From Eggerthellaceae bacterium (lineage in GTDB: Bacteria > Actinomycetota > Coriobacteriia > Coriobacteriales > Eggerthellaceae), in the NCBI GenBank assembly GCA_022791455.1, contig JAAVZC010000001.1, positions 124,001 through 188,000 of the forward strand: 64,000 bases of DNA. The letters run 5' to 3'. Position numbers and translations under genes: made by a program. How positions within the stretch are numbered: position 1 is the stretch's first letter; every line of letters starts with the position of its first letter. Positions 33,001-42,560 of the stretch are shown piece by piece. The notes below the pieces were generated by a model. That model was not told where the DNA came from. It made no database searches and was given only the letters and a program-made list of their open reading frames with translations.

Positions 33001-35460
33001 ATGGGCAGCCCGCTCATCCATCGCCTGCCGCGAGAGCTTCGTCATAACCTTGGCCGTTATCTGGGGATATTCCTTCTGATTGCGGTTTCGATCGGTTTTG
33101 TTTCGGGCTTTTTGGTTGCCGCGTCTTCCATCGAGCGCATGATTGGCGAAATGCCCGAGCGCTACAACATAGAAGACGGCCAGTTCACCACGGCCTTTGC
33201 TGCAAGTGAAGAGGCCTTAGAGGCGGTGGAGCAGCTGGGGCTTGAGGTGGAGCCCAACTTCAGCCGCGATGAATCGCTGCACTGGACCTTGCCCGCGGAC
33301 GCGGAGGACGGGGCGGCAAGCGCCGGCACGGTGAGGGTGTTCGAGAACCGCACTACCTTCGACCAGGCGGCCTATGCGGCAGGGCGCGCGCCGGAAACGC
33401 CCCGGGAAATTGCGCTCGATCGGGTGTTCTGCGCCAATCAAGGCATAAAGGTGGGCGATAGCGTCGAAGTGGGCGGGGTGACCTTCAGCGTCAGCGGCAT
33501 CTGCACCTTGGGCGACTATTCGGCCCTGTTCGAAGACAACGGTGACTTCGTGTTCAATGGGCTCACCTTCACGGTGGGGCAGGTGACGCCCCAGGCTTTC
33601 GACGGCATGGACGGCGCCCCTACGTATACCTACGCCTATTTCACCGACCGTTCGCTGACCGATGCCCAGCAGGCGGATCTGCTGGAGGACATTGCCCAGG
33701 CGCTGAGCGACAACGGCGCTGTGGCGCTTAGCCTCATGGCCTCGTCCAGCAACAACGCCATCAGCTACGCCGGCGATGATGTGCAGGGCGACCAGCTGAT
33801 GTGGAAAGTGATGCTGGTGCTGCTGATCGTGATCATGGCGTTCGTGTTCGTAGTGCTGACCGGGGCCAACATCGAGGCGGAGAGCGCCATCATCGGCACG
33901 CTTCTGGCTTCCGGCTACCGCAAGCGCGAGCTGGTGGCCCATTACCTGGCGCTCCCGGTGCTGGTGGGCGTGGCGGCCTGCGCGGTGGGCAACATTGCTG
34001 GCTACGGGTGGCTCTCGGCCCCCATGCGCGACTTGTACTACAATTCCTACAGCCTGCCTCCCTATGAGGCGCACTTTAATCTAGAGGTATTCCTGCTCAC
34101 CACGGTGGTGCCGTTTGTCCTGCTCATCGGCATCACATTGCTGGGCCTGCTGAAGAAGATGCGCTGCACGCCTTTGGAGTTTCTGCGTCACGAGACCACG
34201 CGCCGCAGCCGCCGCCGCGGTGTGGCTCTGCCCGAGCGGCTGCCCTTCGCCTCGCGTTTCAGGCTGCGGGTGTTTTTGTGCAGCTTGCCCAACTTCATCA
34301 CGCTGTTTTGCGGCATTGCCTTCGCCAGCCTGCTGCTGGTGTTCGGCTTCTGCCTGCTGCCGGTGATCGAGAACTATGCGACCAACCTGCAAAGCGACTT
34401 GGTTGCCGAGCACCAGTACATTTTGAAGACGCCGGTGGAGATTGACGTAACGGAACAAGAGCGCGAGGCCCAGGCGGCGGCCGAACAGCTGGCCACCACC
34501 GCGCCTGAGCAGCTGGAGGAGATGGATCCGCCCCAGCTGATGGAGCTGACGGAGAAAGCAGCGCAGGCGAAATTGGGCGGCGATGTGGTGGCGAATACCC
34601 TAAAGAACAGCGAATCGGCCGTTGCCCAAGCGGAGAAGTTTGCTGCTACCACGCTGGAAACCCGCCGCGCATTGGGGGAGAACAACGAGGCCGTGACGGT
34701 GTACGGCATCGACGAAGACTCGGCCTACTGGAAGGATGTGGACGTTTCCGACGGGCGCATTGTGGCTGGTCGCGGCTTGGTGGAGAAGTGCGGCATTACG
34801 CTGGGAGAGGCGGTGACATTCGAGGCCCCGTTGGAAGATGAGACCTACGAGCTGGTGGTCAGCGGCGAAACCGGCAGTGCTTCGAACACCAATCTGTACA
34901 TGAGCCTGCAGCAGTTCCGCCGCATATTCGACACCGACGCCGCGTTCTTCAACGGCTATGTCTCTGACGAGCCTTTGGCGTTGGACGACTTGTATGTGGT
35001 GAGCGAACTGACGCCTCAGGAAATGCAGAAGATTGTGGATCAGATGCAGAACTCCATGGGGTCGATGACCTATCTGCTCACGACGTTGGCGGCCATCGTG
35101 TACGTGGTGCTGATGTACCTGCTGACGAAAACGGTGATCGACCGCAATGCCCGGGCCATCTCGTACCTGAAGGTGTTCGGCTATCGCTCGGCAGAGATCA
35201 ACCGCCTGTACCTGCGCTCGATCACAGATGCCGTGGTGGTGTCGGTGGTGGCGAGCTTGCCCATTGTGGTGGCCCTCATTACGCTTTTGGTGAAGGTGGT
35301 GTTCATGGAATATTCGGGCAACTTCGAAGTTGTGGTGCCGCCGGTCCAGTTGGCAATGACGGTTGCGATAGGCATCGTTTGCTACGCCGTGGTGGCCTTC
35401 GCTCACGTGGCTCGCATAAAACGGGTGCCCTTGGCGCTGGCCCTTAAAACCCAAGAGTAG
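33001..35460 (+). CDS. FtsX/MacB-type ABC permease
   Basis: An 819-residue permease that pairs with the preceding ATPase. It has an N-terminal helix near residue 25, a large extracytoplasmic domain, a three-helix FtsX block near 260-400, a second helix near 430, another extracytoplasmic domain that is Glu/Gln-rich, and a final three-helix block near 690-810. I use ATG 33001, with GGAG at 32989-32992; GTG 32992 is an alternative inside the upstream end. Two FtsX blocks in one chain suggest it works as a monomer with two ATPase copies. Confidence 0.9.
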   Translation: MGSPLIHRLPRELRHNLGRYLGIFLLIAVSIGFVSGFLVAASSIERMIGEMPERYNIEDGQFTTAFAASEEALEAVEQLGLEVEPNFSRDESLHWTLPADAEDGAASAGTVRVFENRTTFDQAAYAAGRAPETPREIALDRVFCANQGIKVGDSVEVGGVTFSVSGICTLGDYSALFEDNGDFVFNGLTFTVGQVTPQAFDGMDGAPTYTYAYFTDRSLTDAQQADLLEDIAQALSDNGAVALSLMASSSNNAISYAGDDVQGDQLMWKVMLVLLIVIMAFVFVVLTGANIEAESAIIGTLLASGYRKRELVAHYLALPVLVGVAACAVGNIAGYGWLSAPMRDLYYNSYSLPPYEAHFNLEVFLLTTVVPFVLLIGITLLGLLKKMRCTPLEFLRHETTRRSRRRGVALPERLPFASRFRLRVFLCSLPNFITLFCGIAFASLLLVFGFCLLPVIENYATNLQSDLVAEHQYILKTPVEIDVTEQEREAQAAAEQLATTAPEQLEEMDPPQLMELTEKAAQAKLGGDVVANTLKNSESAVAQAEKFAATTLETRRALGENNEAVTVYGIDEDSAYWKDVDVSDGRIVAGRGLVEKCGITLGEAVTFEAPLEDETYELVVSGETGSASNTNLYMSLQQFRRIFDTDAAFFNGYVSDEPLALDDLYVVSELTPQEMQKIVDQMQNSMGSMTYLLTTLAAIVYVVLMYLLTKTVIDRNARAISYLKVFGYRSAEINRLYLRSITDAVVVSVVASLPIVVALITLLVKVVFMEYSGNFEVVVPPVQLAMTVAIGIVCYAVVAFAHVARIKRVPLALALKTQE

Positions 35461-35463
35461 GAT

Positions 35464-35488
35464 AGGCCCCCCTTGCTGGCGGGGGCCT
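35464..35488 (+). terminator. Terminator of the ABC exporter operon
   Basis: AGGCCCCC (35464-35471) pairs with GGGGGCCT (35481-35488) immediately after the permease stop. Confidence 0.7.
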
Positions 35489-35613
35489 CGAGTATTACAC
35501 TACTCACCAGGTCAAACGCTGTGGCGGGGGCGTGACTGGCGCATGGGCGCAGAACCTGGGGAAGGTTCGCATAAGCCATACTGCTGATATAAGAGGGGCA
35601 GGAGTGTGGGCGC

Positions 35614-37188
35614 ATGGCGGCTATCGAGCAAGCGGCAACCCAATCATTTGACGAAGAGAACCTTCCGGACGAAGCGCCGTCTCCCTTGGCGGAGCAGTGG
35701 CCCTACCTGCGCTTTTTGGGGCTCGGCGTGTGGTGGGCGTGGATTTGGCTGTGCTATTTCTCCACGCGGCTGGTGGGGCAGTTTCCCACGGATATCCGTC
35801 CTTCGCTGGTGCTTCAGATGTACCTTATCTCTACGGTGGCCATTGGCCTTACCATGCTGGCGGCAGGCGTGGCCAACCGCTTCTTTACGCGGCTCATCGA
35901 TTCCCGCGGTCCGGTGCTGGTGGCCGGCGCCCTGGCTTCGGCAGCCACGCTGGCACTCGCGTTTTCCTGTCAGCTGGGAGGACCGGCACCCTTCGCCATC
36001 GCGGCAGTGGTGACCGGCATGGGCACGGGCGCGCTGTGCATGAAGGTAGGGCGCCTGTACGGCACCATCAGCCTGAGCGATTCCCTGACCGCCGGTGCCG
36101 TCTCGCTGGTTTTGGCAGCGCTGCTGTTCTTCGTGGGCCTGGGCATTCCCGACAGCTGGGCCATTTTCTACGTGGCGGCGCTGCCCCTGCTGGCGGCGGT
36201 GCTCTTGTGCATGCGCTGGGACGACCCCTACGGCGGGCTGCCTCAGCTGCGGGTGGAAAAGAGCTACCGGGAAGAAACGGTGCGCCACCTGTACGTGCGC
36301 CTGGCTGTGGCGGCCATGGTGGTGGCGCTGACCGCCGGTGTTGCCCGCGGCATCTCCTCGAGCCTGCAGGCGGTGGAGAACTACGGCCACGAGGGCGCGG
36401 CGATTGTGGCGGTTATCGGCCTGATTGGCGTGCTGCTCGCGTGGCTGGTGAATCGCTTCGCCGCCCAGCGCAAAGGCGCGCGTGTGGCCTATATGGCGCT
36501 CATGATTGCCGGCGTGGCGCTGATGCTGGCAACCTGCTTCGGGTTTCCCATCTCGTCGCTCAGCGTGGGGAAGGAGAGCCTGTGGCTGGTGTTCACCTGT
36601 CTCATGGCGTTCATGGCGTTTCGGTTCGGCTTTTCCAGCGTGCGAGCGTTCGCCTTGGGCCAGGCCGCGTACTTTCTGGCCTCGGCCGCCGGCTGGGCGG
36701 TGGGGGCCCTCATCGCGCCTTTCTACGACGATGCCACCGTGCGCATGGCAGTGGGGGCAGCCATGGCGTTTGCGGTGGTTTTGGTGTTCACCTTCCTGTT
36801 CACCGAGCGCCATATTAGCGAGATTGTGATGACGCCGGTGGTGCCCGCCTATCCGAGCGCTGCGGTTGCCGGAGCGGTTGTAGGCGCGGCGCCGATGGCC
36901 GGGGCGGAATCGGGCCAGCCAGATGCTCCGGTGGTTTCCGCGGAAGAGCAGCGGGCCCAGGCGCAGCGGGAGCGCCTGGCAAAGCTGGAAGGCGCCTTCG
37001 GCCTTTCTGCGCGCGAGGTGGAAATTATGGACCTGTTCGCCCAAGGGCGCTCCGCCAACTGGATTGCGGACGCGCTGTTCATTTCCAAGAACACGGTGCG
37101 GTCTCATTTGAGGACCATCTACAGCAAGGTGAACGTGCATACGCGCCAAGAGCTGCTCGATACATTGGCTTCTCTGAACTGCGAATAA
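35614..37188 (+). CDS. Membrane-integrated LuxR-family regulator
   Basis: A 524-residue protein with an unusual layout. Residues about 30-400 form roughly 12 transmembrane helices resembling an MFS-like domain. A linker follows, then a C-terminal LuxR/GerE helix-turn-helix (residues about 460-520: LSAREVEIMDLFAQGRSANW, ISKNTVRSHLRTIYSKVNVH). Such membrane LuxR proteins are numerous in Eggerthellaceae and lie beside reductase clusters. The membrane part may sense a substrate directly. ATG 35614 follows GGCAGGAG. It precedes the third Mo enzyme operon, its probable target. Confidence 0.9.
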   Translation: MAAIEQAATQSFDEENLPDEAPSPLAEQWPYLRFLGLGVWWAWIWLCYFSTRLVGQFPTDIRPSLVLQMYLISTVAIGLTMLAAGVANRFFTRLIDSRGPVLVAGALASAATLALAFSCQLGGPAPFAIAAVVTGMGTGALCMKVGRLYGTISLSDSLTAGAVSLVLAALLFFVGLGIPDSWAIFYVAALPLLAAVLLCMRWDDPYGGLPQLRVEKSYREETVRHLYVRLAVAAMVVALTAGVARGISSSLQAVENYGHEGAAIVAVIGLIGVLLAWLVNRFAAQRKGARVAYMALMIAGVALMLATCFGFPISSLSVGKESLWLVFTCLMAFMAFRFGFSSVRAFALGQAAYFLASAAGWAVGALIAPFYDDATVRMAVGAAMAFAVVLVFTFLFTERHISEIVMTPVVPAYPSAAVAGAVVGAAPMAGAESGQPDAPVVSAEEQRAQAQRERLAKLEGAFGLSAREVEIMDLFAQGRSANWIADALFISKNTVRSHLRTIYSKVNVHTRQELLDTLASLNCE

Positions 37189-37366
37189 TATCTTTAACTT
37201 AGAATAAATTTCATCAGCGAAAACAAAGTCACTAATCCTTTTTGAACGGTTAGTTGACCAGGGAAATTGCTTCCAAAACCCTCCTTTTTCGGTCATGACA
37301 GACCCTTCCTTCGCTCGGCAAAATCTGGTGCATCGAGTTTCGAGGAGAGACGCAAAGGGGAACATC
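37189..37366. promoter_or_regulatory. Leader of the third molybdoenzyme operon
   Basis: A 178-bp AT-rich region. It holds an inverted repeat with ends ACTAA and TTAGT (37231-37254), which may terminate the LuxR gene or serve as its binding site. The rest is presumed promoter. Confidence 0.5.
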
Positions 37367-37969
37367 ATGGGAAGCAACGTCATCAAGCACAATCCTATGT
37401 TGAAGCAGCCCATCATGCTGCTGTTGCAGCTGGCTTCTAAGATCGGCGATGCGCGAGAACTTGAGGCGATGGCCCTGCAGCAGTGGGAGCCGTCCTTTTC
37501 CCAATCGCCCGCCACGGTGATGGACGTGCTGAAGCGCGCCGGCGCTCTGGAAATTTCCACCTTCATGAATGGCGAGCCCTATGCGGGCACGTTGGACGAC
37601 ATGCAGTTGGATGAGTCGGTGCCCGACGACGCGGAAGTGTCCGTGCAGGTGCAGGTGACCGAGACCGGCGCCGAGCTGCTGGCGGCCTACGCTCCCGAGC
37701 ACACGCTGGCGCAGCTGTTCGAAGAAAAGCCCCACTACGCCGAAGTGTTCACCGGCATCCTTCGCCAGACGGCCGCCCCGGACGGTGCTACCCGCGAGGC
37801 GCTGGAAGCCGTGGTGGATGCCAGCCCGGTGTCGAAGCCCGATGCCGTGACCGGTCAGACCAAGGTGTACCCGCAGTACTTCATAGATGCGCTGGAAACC
37901 GCCGGCGGCATCCGCTGGGACGGCGCTTGGCGTGCCACCGAGGCGGGCACGGCGCTTCTGGCCTCGTAG
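37367..37969 (+). CDS. Conserved-looking protein of unknown function heading the molybdoenzyme operon
   Basis: A 200-residue soluble protein. I do not recognise a named family. Two segments look like winged-helix units: about residues 40-75 (SPATVMDVLKRAGALEISTF) and the C terminus (YFIDALETAGGIRWDGAWRA, then TEAGTALLAS). The intervening part is acidic. ATG 37367 follows AAAGGGG. It lies 228 bp before the reductase gene. A regulator or maturation factor is possible. No Cys-rich or membrane segment is present. Confidence 0.75.
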   Translation: MGSNVIKHNPMLKQPIMLLLQLASKIGDARELEAMALQQWEPSFSQSPATVMDVLKRAGALEISTFMNGEPYAGTLDDMQLDESVPDDAEVSVQVQVTETGAELLAAYAPEHTLAQLFEEKPHYAEVFTGILRQTAAPDGATREALEAVVDASPVSKPDAVTGQTKVYPQYFIDALETAGGIRWDGAWRATEAGTALLAS

Positions 37970-38197
37970 TTTTTCCGTTCGCCCGGCGTGATTTTCCTCC
38001 TCTCTTGCACGTGGGCGCGATTCTCTCTCTCCTCCGCGAACGGGGAGCGGCCCCTCCAGCCCTCCCCAAAGCGGAAGCAAGCGCTTCGGCGCACCCCCAC
38101 CCTCGGCGACGATGCCGCGGCCGAGCTCACCGCAGCATGACGCAATAGACCCACCCATATCTGAAAGATAACCGAGAACAGAAGAAGGGATGGAATA

Positions 38198-40972
38198 GTG
38201 GCTCAGACGAAAATCAGCAGACGCGGTTTTGTGAAACTGGGGATGTTCGCCTCTGCTGCCGCCGCCATGGCGGGTGCTGCCACTTCGAACCTTATCGAAG
38301 TGCAGCCGGCCCTGGCCGACGAGAGCAGCGAAACCCAGAAGATTCGCACCATCTGCCGCGCCTGCCTCAACAACTGCGGCATCGTGGCCCATGTGCGCGA
38401 CGGCCGCGTGGTTAAGCTGGAAGGCGACCCGGACGACCCCATGAACAAGGGCGCCGCATGCGCCAAGGGCTTGGCCGGCATTCAGGCGCTGTACAACCCC
38501 AACCGCATTAAGTACCCCATGAAGCGCGTGGGCGAGCGCGGAAGCAACCAGTGGGAGCGCATCTCCTGGGAGCAGGCCATCAACGAAATTGCCGACGTGC
38601 TGTGGGAGTGGTACCAGAAGGAAGGCCCGAAGAGCCTGGTCACCTCTACCGGTGGCGGCGGAAACCCGCAGTTCTTCAGCCCCGCCCGCTTCCTTTCCGT
38701 GTGGGGCGGCGGCAACTTCTTCGAGCCGGGCTGCGCCCAGTGCTACCTGCCCCGCAATCACATGGAGGCGGCCATCAACGGCACCGCTGACACCTCCCTG
38801 GCCGACGGCCCGGTGACCGAGGTGTACCTGCCCGACTGCCAGACCAAGACCTACGTCATGTGGGGTGTGGGCCCTTCCACCCACGGCATTGGTTCTACGG
38901 GCCGCGTGGTGACGGAGCTGCGAAACAACGGCATGAAGACTGTGGTTATCGACCCGCGCCTGACCCCCGACGCCGCCCGCGCCGACGTGTGGCTGGCCAT
39001 CCGCCCCGGCACCGACGTGGCGCTGATGCTGGCCTGGATGCGCTACATCATCGAGAACGACCTGTGGAACAAGGAATTCGTGACCAAGTGGTCCAACCTG
39101 CCCTTCCTGGTGAACGAGGAAACCCGCATCACCTATCGCGCCGACGAGCTGGGGCTGGGCAGCCATGACGAGTACGTGGTGTGGGACGAGAACACCAACT
39201 CCGCCAAGGCCATGCCGTACCCCTTCGACGAAACCATCAGCCCCGCCATGTTCGGCAGCTACACGCTGCCCAACGGCGCCACCGCCCGCACCGCCTTCCA
39301 GATCATGAAGGAGCACGTGGACGAGTGGACGCTGGAGAAGGCGGCCGAGGTGTGCTGGCTGGACGCCGGCGAGATTGAAGAGGCCATCAAGATCTACGTG
39401 GAGGGCTGCCCGAACGCCGGCATTTCCCTGGGCGTTGCCACCGACCAGGCGCGCAACTCCGCGCAGGCGGCCCAGGGCGACGCGGTGCTTGACATCCTGA
39501 TGGGCTGCGTGCGCACCCCCGGCGCCATTGTGCAGAACCGTCCCTGCTACGTTGAGCCCTGCAACTACGTGGTGCAGCCGTTCGGCCTGCATCATCCGGA
39601 TCATCCGCTGAAGATGCCGGAAGCCGAGGCCAACGCGCGCTTGGGCTACACCGAGCACAAGGGCCTGGGCCACTGGCTGGCCTCCCACATCCCCACGGTG
39701 CTGAAGGCCATCGAGACCGGCGAGCCGTACCGCCCGCGCATCTGGATTGAGCGCAGCGGCAACAAGCTGGCCATGATCGGCAACGCGAGCCGCTTCTACG
39801 AGGCCATGATGACCACCGAGCTGAACGTGCACATGTATATGCACTGGACCACCACCAGCGTGTGCCTTGCCGACTACGTGCTGCCCACGGCGGAGTGGCT
39901 GGAGACCAATTACGCGCAGGACCGTCTGAACACCTACGCCATCCGTCGCGCCTGCACCCAGCTCTACGAAGCGGTGGACGAGTGCATGCACTGGTCGTGG
40001 CTGGCAGCGGCGCTGGCCGAGCGCGGCCATCAGCGCGCCATCGACTCCTTCAACCCCGACATTGCCGGCAAGTTCTACGGCACCTACTGGCGCACCTACG
40101 AGGAGTACATGGACTACGTGGGCTACTTCGTGGGCAGCTTCTACTACGGCACCGAGGACTGGGACTGGGCCACCTTCGACGCCCAGGCGCCTTCTGAGTA
40201 CGAGACCATCGAGCAGTACGCGCAGAAATCCTACGACAGCCACTTGGAGCTGGGCGAGGACGGCAAGCCGGTGGGCTTCAATACTACGTCAAAGCGCACC
40301 GAGCCCTACTTCGACGGCAACATTTTGCTGGGCCTCACCGGCGCGGTGGACGGCAGCGGCAGCATGGAGCCGGCCACGGCCGTGTTCCCGGCATCGGACA
40401 ACTACAACCCGCTGCCCTACTACCTGGAGCCCTTCGAGAGCCCGGTAGAGGGGGATCCCGGCTACGACGCCAACTACCCCTATGCCCTTACTCAGGGCCG
40501 CCTGCCCATGTTCCACCACGGCACGCTGCGCAACACCCCCTGGACGCGCGAGCTGTTCCCGTACCCGGAAACCTGGATCAACCCGGTGACCGCCGCCGAG
40601 ATTGGCGTGGAAGACGGCGACTGGCTGTGGCTGGAGTCCAAGCGCGGCAAGACCCAAGGCCGTTGCCGCATCACCAAGTCGGTGGCGCCGAAGGTCATCT
40701 ACCAGGAGCGCTTCTGGAACCCCGAGCTGCTGGATTCCGACGACCCCAACCGCGCGTGGCAGGTGATGAACATCAACGTTCTGACCCAGAACAACGACGA
40801 GTGCCCGTTCAACGACGTGTACGGTACCTACACCCTGCGCGGCATTCAGATCAACGTCACCAAGGCCGACAGCGCCCCGGAGGGCATTTGGATGGATCCG
40901 AAGGACTTCACCCCCTGGCTGCCTGAGCCGTCTGAGAACACTGGAGGAGGTAATGCCGTTTATGGCGCGTAA
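38198..40972 (+). CDS. Tat-exported molybdopterin oxidoreductase, catalytic subunit
   Basis: Exported Mo-bisMGD enzyme of 924 residues. Tat signal ISRRGFVKLG. The [4Fe-4S] ligands lie in CRACLNNCGIV plus the later ACAKG cysteine. It has the motifs WERISWEQAINEIA, IRPGTDVALMLAW and WSNLPFLVNEET, and a C-terminal MGD cap (EDGDWLWLESKRG). It is closer in motif pattern to the enzyme at 5511 than to the DmsA-like one at 21064. GTG 38198 follows GAAGGGA. Its 3' end overlaps the Fe-S subunit by 20 bp. Unlike the 5511 enzyme it has a full complement of partners. Substrate unknown. Confidence 0.92.
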   Translation: MAQTKISRRGFVKLGMFASAAAAMAGAATSNLIEVQPALADESSETQKIRTICRACLNNCGIVAHVRDGRVVKLEGDPDDPMNKGAACAKGLAGIQALYNPNRIKYPMKRVGERGSNQWERISWEQAINEIADVLWEWYQKEGPKSLVTSTGGGGNPQFFSPARFLSVWGGGNFFEPGCAQCYLPRNHMEAAINGTADTSLADGPVTEVYLPDCQTKTYVMWGVGPSTHGIGSTGRVVTELRNNGMKTVVIDPRLTPDAARADVWLAIRPGTDVALMLAWMRYIIENDLWNKEFVTKWSNLPFLVNEETRITYRADELGLGSHDEYVVWDENTNSAKAMPYPFDETISPAMFGSYTLPNGATARTAFQIMKEHVDEWTLEKAAEVCWLDAGEIEEAIKIYVEGCPNAGISLGVATDQARNSAQAAQGDAVLDILMGCVRTPGAIVQNRPCYVEPCNYVVQPFGLHHPDHPLKMPEAEANARLGYTEHKGLGHWLASHIPTVLKAIETGEPYRPRIWIERSGNKLAMIGNASRFYEAMMTTELNVHMYMHWTTTSVCLADYVLPTAEWLETNYAQDRLNTYAIRRACTQLYEAVDECMHWSWLAAALAERGHQRAIDSFNPDIAGKFYGTYWRTYEEYMDYVGYFVGSFYYGTEDWDWATFDAQAPSEYETIEQYAQKSYDSHLELGEDGKPVGFNTTSKRTEPYFDGNILLGLTGAVDGSGSMEPATAVFPASDNYNPLPYYLEPFESPVEGDPGYDANYPYALTQGRLPMFHHGTLRNTPWTRELFPYPETWINPVTAAEIGVEDGDWLWLESKRGKTQGRCRITKSVAPKVIYQERFWNPELLDSDDPNRAWQVMNINVLTQNNDECPFNDVYGTYTLRGIQINVTKADSAPEGIWMDPKDFTPWLPEPSENTGGGNAVYGA

Positions 40973-41594
40973 TTGCATCGTGGTCAACTTGGACCGCTGT
41001 ATCGGCTGCTGGAGCTGCGAAGTTGCCTGCAAGCTGGAGAACAACGTGGCGCTGGGCGAGCGCTGGAACAAGGTGGTGCAGGTGGAGCCCTTCGGCGAAT
41101 TCCCCCACGTGTCCACCTACTGGCTGCCCACCATGTGCCAGCAGTGCGAAGAGTCTCCCTGCACCCATGTGTGCCCCACCGGCGCGTCCTACCGGGACGA
41201 GCAGACCGGCATGGTGCTGGTGGACAAGGAAAAGTGCATCGGCTGCAAATACTGCATGATGGCCTGCCCCTACGGCGTGCGCAGCTGGAACGAGGAGCAG
41301 CAGGTGGTGGAGAAGTGCACCCTGTGCAACCATCTGACCGCCGCCGGCGAACTGCCCGCCTGCGTGAAGAACTGCTGCGGCACCGCCCGCTACTACGGCG
41401 ATTTGGACGACCCGGAGTCGGACGCTTCCAAGGCGCTGGCGGAGGCGGCCCCCGAGGCGGTACATCACCTGCCCGACGTGGGCAATCACCCGCTGACCGC
41501 CTACATCCTCTCGCCGCGCTTCGGCGAGTGGCGCGTTGACGACCTGACCCAGACCACTTCTAAGTACGTGACCACCGAAGGGAGCGTGGAGTAA
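40953..41594 (+). CDS. DmsB-like four-cluster ferredoxin subunit
   Basis: Electron-transfer subunit of 213 residues. Motifs: CIGCWSCEVACK, CQQCEESPCTHVCP, CIGCKYCMMACP, and split CTLC with CVKNCC. The start overlaps the end of the catalytic gene, with GGAGG at 40943-40947; ATG 40962 is an alternative. The stop abuts the membrane subunit start. Confidence 0.92.
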   Translation: MPFMARNCIVVNLDRCIGCWSCEVACKLENNVALGERWNKVVQVEPFGEFPHVSTYWLPTMCQQCEESPCTHVCPTGASYRDEQTGMVLVDKEKCIGCKYCMMACPYGVRSWNEEQQVVEKCTLCNHLTAAGELPACVKNCCGTARYYGDLDDPESDASKALAEAAPEAVHHLPDVGNHPLTAYILSPRFGEWRVDDLTQTTSKYVTTEGSVE

Positions 41595-42407
41595 ATGGAA
41601 ATCCAATGGTCCCTGGTGCTCTTCACCGTGGTGAGCGGTGCGGGCGCGTGGATGTTTGCCAGCAGCATCATCGAGGCACTGGCGAAGAAGGACGAGTTGC
41701 CGAACAAGGTGGAGACCATCGTGGCGTTCGTGCTGCTTGCCGTGGGCGGCTGTCTTTCGGTGACCCACCTGAAGCATGTGGATCGCATTTTCGAGGCGCT
41801 GAACCACCCCACTTCGGGCATCTTCGTGGAAGCCGCCATGATCGGCGTGAGCTGCGCGCTGCTGGCGGTGTACTTCATCCTGCTGGTGCGCAAGTCCTCT
41901 AAGGGTGCCCTTATGGGCGTGGGCATTGCAGCCGCAGTGGTGGCCGTGGTGTTCACCTTCGCCTGCGGCGCTTCCTACATGATGGATGCGCGCGCCGTGT
42001 GGTGCACGCCGGCTCTGCCCGCCGCCTACGGCCTTACCGCCGCCGGCCTGGGCGCTGCAGTGAACCTGCTGGTGAAGGCGGCGCTGAAGCGCGACGCGGA
42101 ATCCGTGAAGCTGGCCGGTCTGCTGACGGTGGTGGCCGTTGTGCTGGGCGCCGTGGTGTCTGCCGTGTTCTTCATCGGTGCCGCCGATGCGGTGGCCGCG
42201 CTTGCCGGCCCCTGGGCTGTGGCGCTGTTCGTGGGCGCCGTGGTTGCCGTGGTGTGCGGCGCCGTGGCCTGGAAGGCGCCGGCCAACGGCCTGGTGCTGG
42301 GCGTGGTGGCGACCATCGCCGCCTGCGCCGCCGCCGTGGCTCTGCGCGTGGCCATGTGGCTGGTGGGCACGCCGCTGTTGGACTTCTTCCTTATGCCGCT
42401 TGACTAA
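41595..42407 (+). CDS. DmsC-family membrane anchor subunit
   Basis: A 270-residue polytopic protein with about eight transmembrane helices. The N-terminal pattern LVLFTVVSGAGAWMFA and the loop LSVTHLKHVDRIFEALNHPT match DmsC, the menaquinol-oxidising anchor of DMSO-reductase-type complexes. It begins immediately after the Fe-S subunit stop. It differs in family from the NrfD-type anchor used by the reductase at 21064. Confidence 0.9.
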   Translation: MEIQWSLVLFTVVSGAGAWMFASSIIEALAKKDELPNKVETIVAFVLLAVGGCLSVTHLKHVDRIFEALNHPTSGIFVEAAMIGVSCALLAVYFILLVRKSSKGALMGVGIAAAVVAVVFTFACGASYMMDARAVWCTPALPAAYGLTAAGLGAAVNLLVKAALKRDAESVKLAGLLTVVAVVLGAVVSAVFFIGAADAVAALAGPWAVALFVGAVVAVVCGAVAWKAPANGLVLGVVATIAACAAAVALRVAMWLVGTPLLDFFLMPLD

Positions 42408-42414
42408 TTGGCCT

Positions 42415-42436
42415 GGGGCGGCTGCAACGCCGCCCC
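42415..42436 (+). terminator. Intra-operon hairpin after dmsC-like gene
   Basis: GGGGCGGC (42415-42422) pairs with GCCGCCCC (42429-42436), with no T-run. It lies in a 153-bp gap before the chaperone gene and may attenuate or protect the upstream message. Confidence 0.6.
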
Positions 42437-42560
42437 GCCTGTCCGCTCCGGGGCACGGGGCAATGCTCCGTGCTCAAACAGTCCTCGCGGCGCTGCGGAA
42501 CTGCGCGCGGAGCACCGCCCCATGACTCGAAGCTACGTTTAATCAAAGGAGGTGGGCGCT

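Noticed and set aside
32986-33001. Frameshift between the ABC ATPase and permease
   Set aside because: The ATPase ends normally with a complete C terminus and the permease has its own ATG and Shine-Dalgarno; they are ordinary adjacent genes.
37250-40243. A 997-codon open frame on the minus strand
   Set aside because: It is antisense to the third molybdoenzyme, whose frame has a Tat signal, Fe-S motifs and proper start. The minus-strand translation is low complexity (Val, Gly, His, Ala rich), as expected for an antisense frame in GC-rich DNA.
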